Shown here: piece after piece, positions 9,571-17,327 of the stretch
Position numbering within the stretch: position 1 is the stretch's first letter
Layout: each line of letters begins with the position of its first letter
Assembly (NCBI GenBank): GCA_050303415.1
Contig: JBNLBS010000023.1
Coordinates: 1-36,225 of the forward strand
Length of the DNA: 36,225 bases
Source: JBNLBS01 sp050303415
GTDB lineage: Bacteria > Pseudomonadota > Gammaproteobacteria > Methylococcales > Methylomonadaceae
Direction: 5' to 3'
Position numbers and translations under genes: made by a program
Notes under the pieces: model-generated
Seen by the model: only the letters and a program-made list of their open reading frames with translations
The model's database searches: none
Told to the model about the DNA's origin: nothing

Positions 9571-9640
9571 AATGCACATAACCAAAGGCTCAGTCTGAAC
9601 TTCGCATACTGCGTGGAACCATGTTAGCCTGAAAAATCTG

Positions 9641-9667
9641 TGTATGTTTTTCTCTCTTCAACATACA
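9641..9667. terminator. Hairpin between convergent genes
   Basis: TGTATGTT (9641-9648) pairs with AACATACA (9660-9667) around an 11-base pyrimidine-rich loop. It sits in the 120-base gap where the orphan gene and the protease gene converge. The stem is AT-rich and only 8 bp, so termination is plausible but unproven. Confidence 0.3.
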
Positions 9668-9690
9668 AACTTACCTCGATTAGCAATAGC

Positions 9691-10371
9691 CTAAATCATG
9701 CTTCTTGATAGCCTTTTTTGTAGCTCTGCCCACATATAATATTTGTTTAAGCCGCCCATTTTTTTTTCATTACCTTCCAAATCAACAACCCATAATCCGG
9801 ATTCATTAAAATTAAACAAAGGGAATAAATCTTTCCGCTGTTTTATCGTTTTTATCTCAGGAATTAAGTTGTCTAAAATAACGGGGGTAGTTTGCGGTGA
9901 TGAAAAATAGGCCAGTACCATATGCGCTTGGTTGTATTTTAAGATTTTTACATAAGTTATCCGTAATTTGTTTTTTGGGATACCTAGTTTGATTAAGGAA
10001 TAGTACTTGGCAATGGAATAATCTTCACAGTCACCAGCACCTTTGGCTAAAAATTCCTGAGGTGTTGCCCAATAGTCATTGACTCCCCACAAGTCTATGT
10101 CATTAGTAAATCTTATTCGTTGGTTGAAAAAATTATTGATGTGGCGTAATTTTTCCTTTTCAGACAAATGCTTTGTTGTTTGTATTAATTTATGCCACGA
10201 TCTTAGCCTTTTAAAGGCTTTTGTATTTTTGTTATAGCCAATATTTTTTAGTGGTGCAGCAGGTGTATTTAGTGTGGCAGAAGCATTAAATATACTAAAC
10301 AGGCCTATAAAAAAAATGAGTAATTGAATATTTCTCTGGCCGGATAGAGAAGAAGCAACTTTTTGTCGCAT
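9691..10371 (-). CDS. LapG-like transglutaminase-fold cysteine protease (BTLCP family)
   Basis: The 226-residue protein starts with a hydrophobic export signal (about residues 16-31, LLIFFIGLFSIFNASA), so the mature enzyme should be periplasmic. The BTLCP catalytic triad is visible: Cys115 in GAGDCEDYSIAKYY, His in NQAHMVLAYF, Asp in VILDN. In LapG, the acidic residues flanking the catalytic Cys bind the calcium needed for activity, and both are present here (D-C-E). LapG-type enzymes cut the N-terminus of large surface adhesins under control of the c-di-GMP receptor LapD. No LapD or adhesin is in this window. The start is supported by AAGGAT about 11 bases upstream. It follows the EF-hand gene on the same strand after a 237-base gap containing a hairpin. 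Confidence 0.85.
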   Translation of the reverse strand: MRQKVASSLSGQRNIQLLIFFIGLFSIFNASATLNTPAAPLKNIGYNKNTKAFKRLRSWHKLIQTTKHLSEKEKLRHINNFFNQRIRFTNDIDLWGVNDYWATPQEFLAKGAGDCEDYSIAKYYSLIKLGIPKNKLRITYVKILKYNQAHMVLAYFSSPQTTPVILDNLIPEIKTIKQRKDLFPLFNFNESGLWVVDLEGNEKKMGGLNKYYMWAELQKRLSRSMI

Positions 10372-10494
10372 TAAATTTTTTATCCTTTTTCAAAAAAACA
10401 GACTTTAAAAAAAGCAGTATTTTTTGTATGTTCGTTGTAATAAACAGCTCTTGAAACCAAAGAAAAATGATCTTCATAAGAACTTGAATCAAGT

Positions 10495-10520
10495 AGGGGC
10501 TACTTAGTTAGGAAGCCCCT
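10495..10520. terminator. Intrinsic terminator-like hairpin
   Basis: The GC-rich arm AGGGGCT (10495-10501) pairs perfectly with AGCCCCT (10514-10520) around a 12-base loop. The T-rich tract TTGTTCATTT follows on the plus strand; on the minus strand the tail is weaker. It lies 89 bases past the stop of the minus-strand EF-hand gene, so it probably attenuates or ends that transcript before the protease gene. Confidence 0.5.
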
Positions 10521-10608
10521 TTGTTCATTTGAACTTAACAAAACTATCCTATGCATAACAGGGAGGGAGAGTCAGCTTAGATAGAATGTGTTTTGTGATT
10601 CGTATTGG

Positions 10609-10917
10609 TTAGTTTTCTAGAGGAAATATTTTTGCAAATTCTTCCGAGCTAACCACTTGGTCTTTATTGGCATCCAAACTATCCCATCTCGCAAGTACTT
10701 TTTCAGAAGAGGCTACTTCTGCTTTGCTAAGTGAACCGTCTTTGTTCGTGTCCAGCATTTCCCAAAGCTTTAAACTATTAACAGCCTGATCTTTTGCTAT
10801 TACTTGCTCAGTGGCAACTGTTTGTGCTGCAGTTGTGTCTGATACTTCAATGCTATTTTCAGCATGAACTGTAGTAGAAAGCATTGCTATAGATAAGATG
10901 GTTAATACATTTTTCAT
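10609..10917 (-). CDS. Periplasmic EF-hand calcium-binding protein
   Basis: A 102-residue protein with a clear Sec signal peptide (residues 1-19, cleavage after VHA). Two EF-hand loops follow: DTNKDGSLSKAE (56-67) is canonical. DANKDQVVSSEE (82-93) has Gln at the usual Gly position, so it may bind calcium more weakly. The start follows AAAGGATAA at the right distance. Upstream are a strong sigma-54 promoter (10996-10981) and TGTC-N10-GACA activator sites, next to a sigma-54 activator operon (glrKR). The protein is likely a calcium buffer or sensor induced by envelope stress. The next gene downstream is a protease predicted to need calcium. Partner unknown. Confidence 0.85.
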   Translation of the reverse strand: MKNVLTILSIAMLSTTVHAENSIEVSDTTAAQTVATEQVIAKDQAVNSLKLWEMLDTNKDGSLSKAEVASSEKVLARWDSLDANKDQVVSSEEFAKIFPLEN

Positions 10918-10980
10918 AATTTATCCTTTATTAAATAAATGGGAGTTACTGGATTTATTTATCCAGCTGATCTCGCATAG

Positions 10981-10996
10981 AGCAAATGCTATGCCA
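10981..10996 (-). promoter_or_regulatory. Sigma-54 (-24/-12) promoter of the EF-hand gene
   Basis: On the minus strand 10996-10981 reads TGGCATAGCATTTGCT. GG and GC are separated by exactly 10 bases, as sigma-54 requires, and the extended consensus YTGGCACGRNNNTTGCW is matched at all but two positions. The transcript would start near 10970, giving a leader of about 53 bases before the ATG at 10917. The motif is embedded in a small palindrome (GCATAG...CTATGC, 10975-10994). Confidence 0.75.
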
Positions 10997-11094
10997 GTTG
11001 AATAAAGCAGGTCTGAGATGCTAATAAATAAAGGATCTGTAAGTTTTTTTCTTTGCGAAAAATATTATTATGCTTGGATTTTGTTAGCTCAGAT

Positions 11095-11112
11095 TGTCTC
11101 TATTACACGACA
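11095..11112. promoter_or_regulatory. Perfect GlrR-type upstream activator site (TGTC-N10-GACA)
   Basis: TGTC (11095-11098), ten bases, then GACA (11109-11112) match exactly the inverted repeat reported for GlrR at enterobacterial glmY promoters. The centre is about 110 bases upstream of the sigma-54 -24 element of the EF-hand gene, a normal enhancer distance. The glrR gene itself is only about 250 bases away. Confidence 0.65.
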
Positions 11113-11237
11113 GAAAAATATTAGCATCAAAGTGATAGAGGGTAGGAAGCGATATGGTTTGGGATGTTTTATGCAAATGTATTTTCAAGTAATTGAAAAA
11201 TAGAATCTATTTTGAGTTTGTTAATGACTGATATATT

Positions 11238-11255
11238 AGTCGCCATATGGCGACA
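11238..11255. promoter_or_regulatory. Second GlrR-type site, strong palindrome
   Basis: AGTC-GCCATATGGC-GACA differs from TGTC-N10-GACA at one base and forms a perfect 16-base palindrome at its core (GTCGCCATATGGCGAC, 11239-11254). It lies 143 bases from the first site, about 255 bases upstream of the sigma-54 promoter and about 110 bases past the glrR stop. It could be a second enhancer half or, less likely, a hairpin. Confidence 0.5.
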
Positions 11256-11366
11256 TTATTGTTGTGAAAAAAAATTAGAGAGAGATAATGACTGAAAAAA
11301 TATATTGATACTGTTAAATAGAAAATTGTTGTCAAATCCCGACAGTTGATTAAAGTTGAGTTGTTA

Positions 11367-12740
11367 TTAGTTTTTGAAATGTGCTGCTTTAAGGGCGTGA
11401 CGGTCTAGCAGTCGATAAAATTCAGTTCGATTACGTTTAGCTAAACGAGCGGCTTCGGCGACATTGCCATTGGCTAATTGAAGTAATTTAGTCAGATAAT
11501 CACGTTCAAAATTCTTTTTAGCATCATTAAAACTTACAAAAGGCTTTTGTTTTTCCTGTAAAGCTTTTTCAACGAGTCCTACAGGGATGAGAGGGGTGGT
11601 TGCAAAAGTACAGGCATAGTCTATTACATTTTTCAACTGTCTGACATTACCCGGCCACTGATAACTTACCATGAACTCTAGGGCTTCATTTGACAGTCCT
11701 TTGGCGATGGGGGGCTTCCTGAGGTTAGTATTGGCGATAAAGTGTTTAGCTAATAAAGGAATGTCTTCCAGTCTTTCAGCCAGACGAGGTAAAGACAAGG
11801 TAACAACATTAAGACGGTAATACAGATCCATACGGAAACGTTCTTCTAATATTAATTGTTGGAGATCTCGATGGCTGGCAGAAATGATTCTAACATCAAC
11901 CGGAATCGGTTTGTTTTCACCAACGGGACGAATTTCTCCTTCTTGCAGGACGCGTAATAATTTGACCTGAAAAGAGAGGGGCATATCGCCGATCTCATCA
12001 AGAAATAAACTGCCTCCATCGGCAATTTCAAATAATCCTTTTCGATTAGTAGACGCTCCGGAAAATGCACCTTTGCAATGACCAAATAATTCTGATTCCA
12101 GAAGGTCTTCGGGGATAGCACTACAATTAACAGCGACAAATTCTTTGTCGCTACGAGCGCTTGCTTTATGTATTGCCTGAGCAATAAGTTCTTTTCCTGT
12201 CCCGCTTTCTCCATGGATAAACACACTGACTTCGCTATGAGCAACGCGCTGAACTTCTTGAAGTAAATTTTCCATGACGATACTTCGAGAGATTATATTG
12301 TCTCTCCAGGTATGCGTTGTTTCGCCATGTTGATGTGATGAAACATGTTTGTTAAGTTTAAAAGCCTGACCGATTAACTCAATTAGTTCCTTACTATCAA
12401 TCGGTTTGGTAAGAAAGCCAAAAACACCTTGGCGGGTTGTAGATACGGCTTCTTTTATTGTTCCATGTGCGGTAAGGATAATGACGGGAAGGGCAGGATA
12501 ATGTTCTTGTATATGATTAAATAATGCCAGCCCATCCATTTCCTCCATACGTAAATCAGTAATCACAAGTTGAGGGAGAAAGCTGGGTATTAATGCAACA
12601 GCCTGCTCTGCACTTTCGGTTGTTTTTACCTCAAGACCCGTCGCTCTTAGACGTACAGAAAGTAATTTGAGCAAGCTTGGGTCATCATCAACGATTAAAA
12701 CTTTATGATCCCGAAAGTTGTTTTCGATTTGGTTATTCAT
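11367..12740 (-). CDS. glrR: Sigma-54-dependent response regulator GlrR (QseF)
   Basis: The 457-residue NtrC-type activator has three parts. The receiver domain (about 12-130) has the acidic pair VDDD, phospho-acceptor Asp62 in VITDLRMEEMDG, and Lys in LTKPID. The AAA+ domain (about 150-385) has Walker A GESGTGKE, Walker B LFLDEIGDMP and the sigma-54 contact loop written GAFSGA rather than GAFTGA. The C-terminal Fis-type helix-turn-helix (about 415-455) includes NGNVAEAARLAKRNRTEFYR. It ends the glrK-qseG-glrR operon and its start overlaps qseG by 8 bases, implying coupling. In enterobacteria GlrR activates glmY and rpoE. Here the obvious local target is the EF-hand gene. The Thr-to-Ser change is mild but worth noting. 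Confidence 0.93.
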   Translation of the reverse strand: MNNQIENNFRDHKVLIVDDDPSLLKLLSVRLRATGLEVKTTESAEQAVALIPSFLPQLVITDLRMEEMDGLALFNHIQEHYPALPVIILTAHGTIKEAVSTTRQGVFGFLTKPIDSKELIELIGQAFKLNKHVSSHQHGETTHTWRDNIISRSIVMENLLQEVQRVAHSEVSVFIHGESGTGKELIAQAIHKASARSDKEFVAVNCSAIPEDLLESELFGHCKGAFSGASTNRKGLFEIADGGSLFLDEIGDMPLSFQVKLLRVLQEGEIRPVGENKPIPVDVRIISASHRDLQQLILEERFRMDLYYRLNVVTLSLPRLAERLEDIPLLAKHFIANTNLRKPPIAKGLSNEALEFMVSYQWPGNVRQLKNVIDYACTFATTPLIPVGLVEKALQEKQKPFVSFNDAKKNFERDYLTKLLQLANGNVAEAARLAKRNRTEFYRLLDRHALKAAHFKN

Positions 12741-13248
12741 TGTCTAGTTTTTTATTGATACTTGTTTCAATAGCTCTAAGTGCTTGTATTTTATTAATGA
12801 CTTGCTGTAGCTGTATTTCTGTCTCATTTAATTGATTTTGTAGGCTAGTGTTGGATTTTTGGAGTGCTTTAATCAAATTAATCTGGTTTTGGTTTAGCCA
12901 TAGTAATTGAGTATGAATACCCGATGTATTTTGAATTTTATTCATTAAAACTAATGTTTTATTCAGGTTGAGACAGCTAAAGTTTGAATTCAATGAATAA
13001 ACCAGTAACCAGGCCGTTTGCCAGTGTGGGTTTTTTTTATACTCTTGTTTCAGTGAGTTGCATTTTTCCCTCTGTTGAAGTTTGTTTAGTTCTTGATATT
13101 TCATGCCTTGTAAGAACAAATCATTAAGTTGTTGCTGATCGGCGGGCTCGTCTAATATTGATGGATAGGTTATATAGTTGCCTAGATTTTGGCAGCCCTG
13201 GGCACTCAAAATAAGCGATATAAAAAATAATTTAACTAATCGATACAT
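12733..13248 (-). CDS. qseG: QseG-like outer-membrane lipoprotein of the GlrKR system
   Basis: I choose ATG 13248 (MYRLVKLFFISLI), because it gives a lipoprotein signal with Cys at residue 19 (SAQGC) and about 171 residues; the frame is open to 13296. After the lipidated Cys come a charged helical domain and a C-terminal coiled coil (about 125-165, Asn/Gln/Leu-rich). Placement between glrK and glrR with 17-base and 8-base overlaps matches the qseE-qseG-qseF arrangement in Enterobacteriaceae, where QseG binds and is needed for the kinase. Sequence similarity is modest, so the name rests largely on position, length and lipobox. Confidence 0.7.
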   Translation of the reverse strand: MYRLVKLFFISLILSAQGCQNLGNYITYPSILDEPADQQQLNDLFLQGMKYQELNKLQQREKCNSLKQEYKKNPHWQTAWLLVYSLNSNFSCLNLNKTLVLMNKIQNTSGIHTQLLWLNQNQINLIKALQKSNTSLQNQLNETEIQLQQVINKIQALRAIETSINKKLDNE

Positions 13249-14722
13249 TTTGAGGTTCCATGTTATCCGGTAATAATAAAAAGAATCGCGCACCACAATA
13301 TTTTTTATTGGGCTTTAATAATTTAATTGAACCGCGATGAGCTTCAAGATAGTGTTTAACTAAAGCAAGTCCCAGGCCAGAACCTTTGACGTTCCAAGTG
13401 CGTGGGTAACTTCCCTGATAGAAGTCTTCAAAAATAAAAGCCTGTATTTTTTTATCTATTCCCGGTCCTTGGTCTTCAATTGTTAGTCGAATGACGTTAT
13501 TTTCTGTTTTTAGTGTGAGTCCCATTGTGCCATTTTGAGGTGAATATTTAAGAGCATTTGAAAAAACATTGCTAATAATAATTTTTAGTTTGTCATAATC
13601 GGCTTTGATTTTGACTGGGCTTAACTTGCATTTGAGTGTTATATTTTTACTTCGAAGCAGGAGTTGATATTCCGTAACTACCCTCTCAAGTAAAGGTGAT
13701 AATTCAAAAACAGATAGGTTTAAGTCAATTTGAGTGGAGATGGTTTTTTGGTATTCAAGTAAATTTTCAACTAAATCATAGATGGTGATGTTACTCAATT
13801 TCATCAAACGAATTATTTCCTGTTGTTCGGTGTTAAGTTCACCGACTACATTTTCAGCCAATAAATCAGTACCTTCTTTTAGTGTTGCTAAGGGGGTTTT
13901 TAGTTCATGAGAGATGTTTCTAATAAACTGTTGTTTTTCATGTTCTAAACGATTAAGCCTTTGTCTTAACCATTCAAGGTCTAATCCAATTTCCGTTAAA
14001 TCATGGGGGCCTTTAATGGAAATAGGCTCTTCAAAACCTATTTCGCCAAGATTTCGAATCGCTTGACCTATCTCCTTAATAGGGCGAGTTAAGAAATGAA
14101 CGAATGTTAAGCCGAGCAACAGTGCAAGGGGGATGCTAAGTAAGGCGGAAAAAACCAACCTTTGGCGAACACGCCCGGCAATGCTGGATAAAGAACTTGC
14201 TTCTATACCGACTCTCTTTTCTCCCTCAGTAAGCAATATTCTGGCCTGAGTGGTTAATTGGTCAAATGTATTCAAATCAGTATTTGTTAACTTAAGCTGA
14301 TTATTCTTAGAATGGTCCAGTATTTTTTGATGTAAAAGGTTTTCATTTTGTTGTAAGGAAATTAATTTTCCAATTAAAACCTGATTCGGCTCTTTAGATT
14401 TTAACGACTCGATAACAGTTAGAAATTTATTTCGGTGATCAAGATAGGAATGAAAAATTTCCGGTTCATTTAATATCTGGAACTGCCGGATACTACGCTC
14501 CATTGAAATAAGACGATCAAGAATAATACGGCTGTTTTCTGTTGTATTTACAGTTTGGAATAATGTTAGCTGGCTTTTTTGAGTGTAGTTTGTAACTTCT
14601 ATAACAGAATAGATGATGGCAAAAATTAGCGGAAGAGTAACAATAAAAAATGTTGCTAACGCCCATTGATAAAGAGAACCAATAACAAAAATCTTATAAT
14701 TTGGAATATTACTTTTGGTCAC
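13232..14722 (-). CDS. glrK: Sensor histidine kinase GlrK (QseE)
   Basis: A 496-residue inner-membrane kinase. It has a first helix at about 18-42, a periplasmic four-helix-type sensor region of about 145 residues, a second helix at about 190-212 and a HAMP linker. The dimerisation domain carries His272 in ISHELKTPLATL. The ATPase domain shows the N box NVFSNALKYSP, G1 IEDQGPGID and G2 GSGLGLALVKHYLEAHRG. It should phosphorylate GlrR in response to envelope conditions sensed with QseG. It is the first gene of the operon, and the upstream 350 bases separate it from IS debris. No sigma-54 promoter was seen in front of it. Confidence 0.92.
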   Translation of the reverse strand: MTKSNIPNYKIFVIGSLYQWALATFFIVTLPLIFAIIYSVIEVTNYTQKSQLTLFQTVNTTENSRIILDRLISMERSIRQFQILNEPEIFHSYLDHRNKFLTVIESLKSKEPNQVLIGKLISLQQNENLLHQKILDHSKNNQLKLTNTDLNTFDQLTTQARILLTEGEKRVGIEASSLSSIAGRVRQRLVFSALLSIPLALLLGLTFVHFLTRPIKEIGQAIRNLGEIGFEEPISIKGPHDLTEIGLDLEWLRQRLNRLEHEKQQFIRNISHELKTPLATLKEGTDLLAENVVGELNTEQQEIIRLMKLSNITIYDLVENLLEYQKTISTQIDLNLSVFELSPLLERVVTEYQLLLRSKNITLKCKLSPVKIKADYDKLKIIISNVFSNALKYSPQNGTMGLTLKTENNVIRLTIEDQGPGIDKKIQAFIFEDFYQGSYPRTWNVKGSGLGLALVKHYLEAHRGSIKLLKPNKKYCGARFFLLLPDNMEPQNVSIS

Positions 14723-14910
14723 AGGCTTAGCCGTAAAAAAATAGAAGGTGGGGCTGTCTGATATCGTTCTGTATAAGTTATACCTGAATCAATGCATTTA
14801 AAGTTCTACGGGAGATCTTTTTTTTACCACTAGCTATCAAATATAAAAAAATTTCAGACACATTATATAATTCTGTGTAATTGTCAGGATTAAAAATATT
14901 CTTTAAAACA

Positions 14911-15021
14911 CTATCCAAATTCAATCATAAATCGATTCAAAGCTGACTTCCAATTTTTAAGGGGCTTTGTCCATTTTTTTGATGCATCTTGGAAACGATG
15001 CACACAACTTTCTTTGTCGCA
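14911..15021 (-). pseudogene. C-terminal relic of a Mutator/IS256-like transposase
   Basis: A minus-strand frame of 36 codons ends at TAG 14913-14911 and includes KKWTKPLKNWKSALNRFMIE. This resembles the conserved KWT.P..NW..ALN.F ending of IS256/Mutator transposases (recognised from memory, not by search). A TGA (15024-15022) blocks the frame upstream and nothing else of the gene is visible. The relic sits 60 bases from the dedA/icd chimera, which suggests that IS-related rearrangement created both. Confidence 0.5.
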
Positions 15022-15078
15022 TCATAAGTTAGAAATTTCCTGCTTTTTTAAATGCCGATGAAATTTTGAGTTAGGTCG

Positions 15079-15450
15079 CTTGTTTTTTTCGATACCAAAA
15101 AACGACCGGACCAATTAGCGCTAGTAAGAAAATTGCGATGTTGCCTTGTTTGATAATAGAGTGAAATTTTACTGATTGTTTTTGTTTCTCAGTCAGCCGA
15201 TCCGGAAAATAGGTAATAATACGGCTGGATAAGGAAATGTCGAGTGTTTCCACTTCTATTCCGGCCGTTTAGTATAAGTTTGAATGATAGGCCGTAAGGA
15301 ATACGTGGCTAAAGCACGTGCTTCGTCAGTTTTGGTGTAAATAACTTTAGAGTTTGGCTTAGAGTGACTAGCGTAGTTGTTGAGCTTAATTGGTCTTACT
15401 GACATTCTGATTCAATGGAAACAGGATTGAAGGATTATTTATTTAAAAAC
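15079..15450 (-). pseudogene. Chimeric relic: dedA 3' part fused to icd 5' part and leader
   Basis: Three pieces can be aligned by eye. 15079-15155 matches the end of dedA (23991-24065). 15149-15175 matches an internal dedA piece (24255-24283); these two are joined at the shared 7-mer TTTGATA, so about 197 bases were lost. 15175-15450 matches the first 60 codons and leader of icd (about 8603-8870). In the icd part the ATG has become AAG and one T is missing from the run near 15270. A 60-codon chimeric frame (15253-15071, from GTG) remains open: the first 25 or so residues are Icd-like, and the rest is the DedA C-terminal helix QGNIAIFLLALIGPVVFWYR. Expression is unknown. Confidence 0.85.
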
Positions 15451-15910
15451 AGAAGTTTAGAGTTAAATATTGCTGTTGGCTGCTATATAATATATTGACA
15501 TGTAAAGGGTATATTTTTTTTAAAAACAAAGGCTTATGGTTGTTGTAAGTATCTCATACAAATCATGGATTACGTTTTGGCTTAACCTAAGCAATGGAGA
15601 AATTTCACGTTAATTTATTGGGTGGCTAAAGCAAGAACAGTACGATAGCTTTCTTTAAAAAAATAACGGCCAAAAGAAGTTGATAAAGTTTAGACAATCC
15701 GCGCTGAAAACAATACAATTCCCCTTAGTTATGAAACTAGGCTTTAGTTAGAGTGTCGAGTCTGAAGAGAATCTGCCCAAACCAATTTATCGAGCATATG
15801 TTGTTACTTGCATGACGGAAAAAATTTTAACAAGTTAGCCGTTTCTAACCTCTAAACTTAGAAAAATGATGCAACGAAGCGTCTTTTGAAGCTATGAATG
15901 GAGAGTACTG
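15451..15910. other. Non-coding stretch after the chimeric relic
   Basis: AT-rich with no gene. Weak similarity to the icd leader resumes around 15518-15560 (AAAACAAAGGCTTAT compared with AAAACAAAGGTTTAT near 8882), so the copied icd upstream region may continue after a roughly 60-base insertion. The gene at 15911 has its ribosome site GGAGAG at about 15900-15905. Confidence 0.35.
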
Positions 15911-16693
15911 ATGTTTGATGATAGCTCCTACAAACCATTTTTCAGAAATTTGTTGTTATTCTTATTTTATTTAAATACCTGCATTTTTTCGACTAGCTCG
16001 CTTGCAACGCCAACGTACCCCGAATTTTGCTTTAGATATGCTCAACAAGCTGTAGGACAGTTCAACTACGCAATGAGTAAAAACATGCCGATTAGTGACC
16101 CTCAAATGTGGAATGGCAATTTTCAAGGACATCGGGATTGGTGTAATTTACCTTTTACCTCGCAGGAAATAGCGACTGCACATCTTCAAGCACGAAGTTC
16201 AGCATTACGGAACTGGGATGTACAACAGGCGAATAATATAAATAACAATATTGTGGCATACACCAGACATCAAGAAAGCATCTTGGCTACTTATTTGACG
16301 GCCGGATTTGGGATATTTGTTTCTGTCATTTTAGCAATCGTTGGTTTATCAAAGTCGCGACGGATGGAAAGTGTACATGTGTCGGCCAATACGGCTAATG
16401 AAAGAAATCTTGTTGTAATGAAAAAAACTTCCCATCCCGTAATGAGTTTTATAGTTAGTGCGCTGATTGGTTGTATGCTTACCGTTTTTATTTTCGATAA
16501 TCCTAATGTCTTAGACCTATTTTTTTTTATAAAAAGGATGAACTTGTCTCACGATGTAGCACTTACATTAGTTTCTTATATTACCGCTCTAATACTTTGT
16601 GTTTTCGTTGGTCTGTCATTCAGAGTCGTGTCATGGGCATTGCTTGGAGCTTTTTGTGGGGTTACTTTTTATTTTTTTTCAGGAATGGCTTAA
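15911..16693 (+). CDS. Membrane protein of unknown function
   Basis: A 260-residue protein, family not recognised. An N-terminal hydrophobic segment (about 12-32) ending SLATPTYP looks like a signal peptide. It is followed by a roughly 100-residue extracytoplasmic domain with Cys and Trp (EFCFRYAQQ, HRDWCNLPF; two Cys that could pair). Four further hydrophobic segments lie near 127-147, 176-197, 215-235 and 238-258. A short basic loop (SKSRRMES) after the second segment suggests a cytoplasmic turn. The start follows GGAGAG at a good spacing. It stands alone between debris and the DUF167 gene. Confidence 0.75.
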   Translation: MFDDSSYKPFFRNLLLFLFYLNTCIFSTSSLATPTYPEFCFRYAQQAVGQFNYAMSKNMPISDPQMWNGNFQGHRDWCNLPFTSQEIATAHLQARSSALRNWDVQQANNINNNIVAYTRHQESILATYLTAGFGIFVSVILAIVGLSKSRRMESVHVSANTANERNLVVMKKTSHPVMSFIVSALIGCMLTVFIFDNPNVLDLFFFIKRMNLSHDVALTLVSYITALILCVFVGLSFRVVSWALLGAFCGVTFYFFSGMA

Positions 16694-16891
16694 TTGAACG
16701 CGTTTTTAAATATTTAAAAATAACTATACATAAGCAGCAAATAGGTTAACCAACACATATACTGTAAAATCACTACACAGCACAGATCATGTTAAGTTGG
16801 ATGGTCCTACAGCATAATAATAGAGTTTAGCTTGTAGATTATCTATGTTTCTTCCGCTCTGTAGTTTAGTTTTGAGTTAAATTTAAAAAAC

Positions 16892-17257
16892 GTGAAAACT
16901 AAGAAAGTTAAAAAAAATAAAGATAATGCCGGTGCCGGCAGTAAAAAACCAAGTGGTTTTTGTTATTGGGAAGACAATGTGTTGGTCCTTAATGTGCTGG
17001 GTACACCCTCGGCAAAACGAGACGTGATTGGTAAAGTCAAGGGTAATCAGTTAAAAATCAGCGTTACTGCTGCCCCTGTAGCGGGTAGAGCGACCGATCA
17101 TATGGTCGCTTTTCTTGCCAAGGAATTTGCTGTGAAAAAGTCTGATATTGAGGTTGTATTTGGACGTATGAATATCAATAAACAATTGCGAATACATTCG
17201 CCGCAAAAATTGCCTGCAGTGGTTGAAAAGTTTGTACGCAAGAAAGCTAAAGTGTAG
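16892..17257 (+). CDS. yggU: DUF167 / YggU family protein
   Basis: A 121-residue protein whose residues about 28-112 form a DUF167 domain: LVLNVLGTPSAKRDVIGKVKG, then the conserved ISVTAAPVAGRATDHMVAFLA, then the KSDIEVVFGRMNINKQLRI strand. An extra Lys-rich N-terminal tail of about 20 residues is present. The start is GTG with no clear ribosome site, and no ATG is available in frame before the domain. The biochemical role of this widespread small-protein family is unknown. It is transcribed alone. Confidence 0.85.
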   Translation: MKTKKVKKNKDNAGAGSKKPSGFCYWEDNVLVLNVLGTPSAKRDVIGKVKGNQLKISVTAAPVAGRATDHMVAFLAKEFAVKKSDIEVVFGRMNINKQLRIHSPQKLPAVVEKFVRKKAKV

Positions 17258-17327
17258 TGAGCTGGTTTTTATCTTAAATCATCAGAATAGCCTGACACAT
17301 ATAGGCCTTGTATTGGATTTATTAAAA

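Noticed and set aside
11018..11203. 61-codon plus-strand ORF
   Set aside because: It lies on top of the GlrR-type sites and sigma-54 control region, has odd composition and no clear ribosome site.
11330..11344. Third GlrR site TGTC...GACA
   Set aside because: The half-sites are separated by 7 bases, not 10, so the helical phase is wrong.
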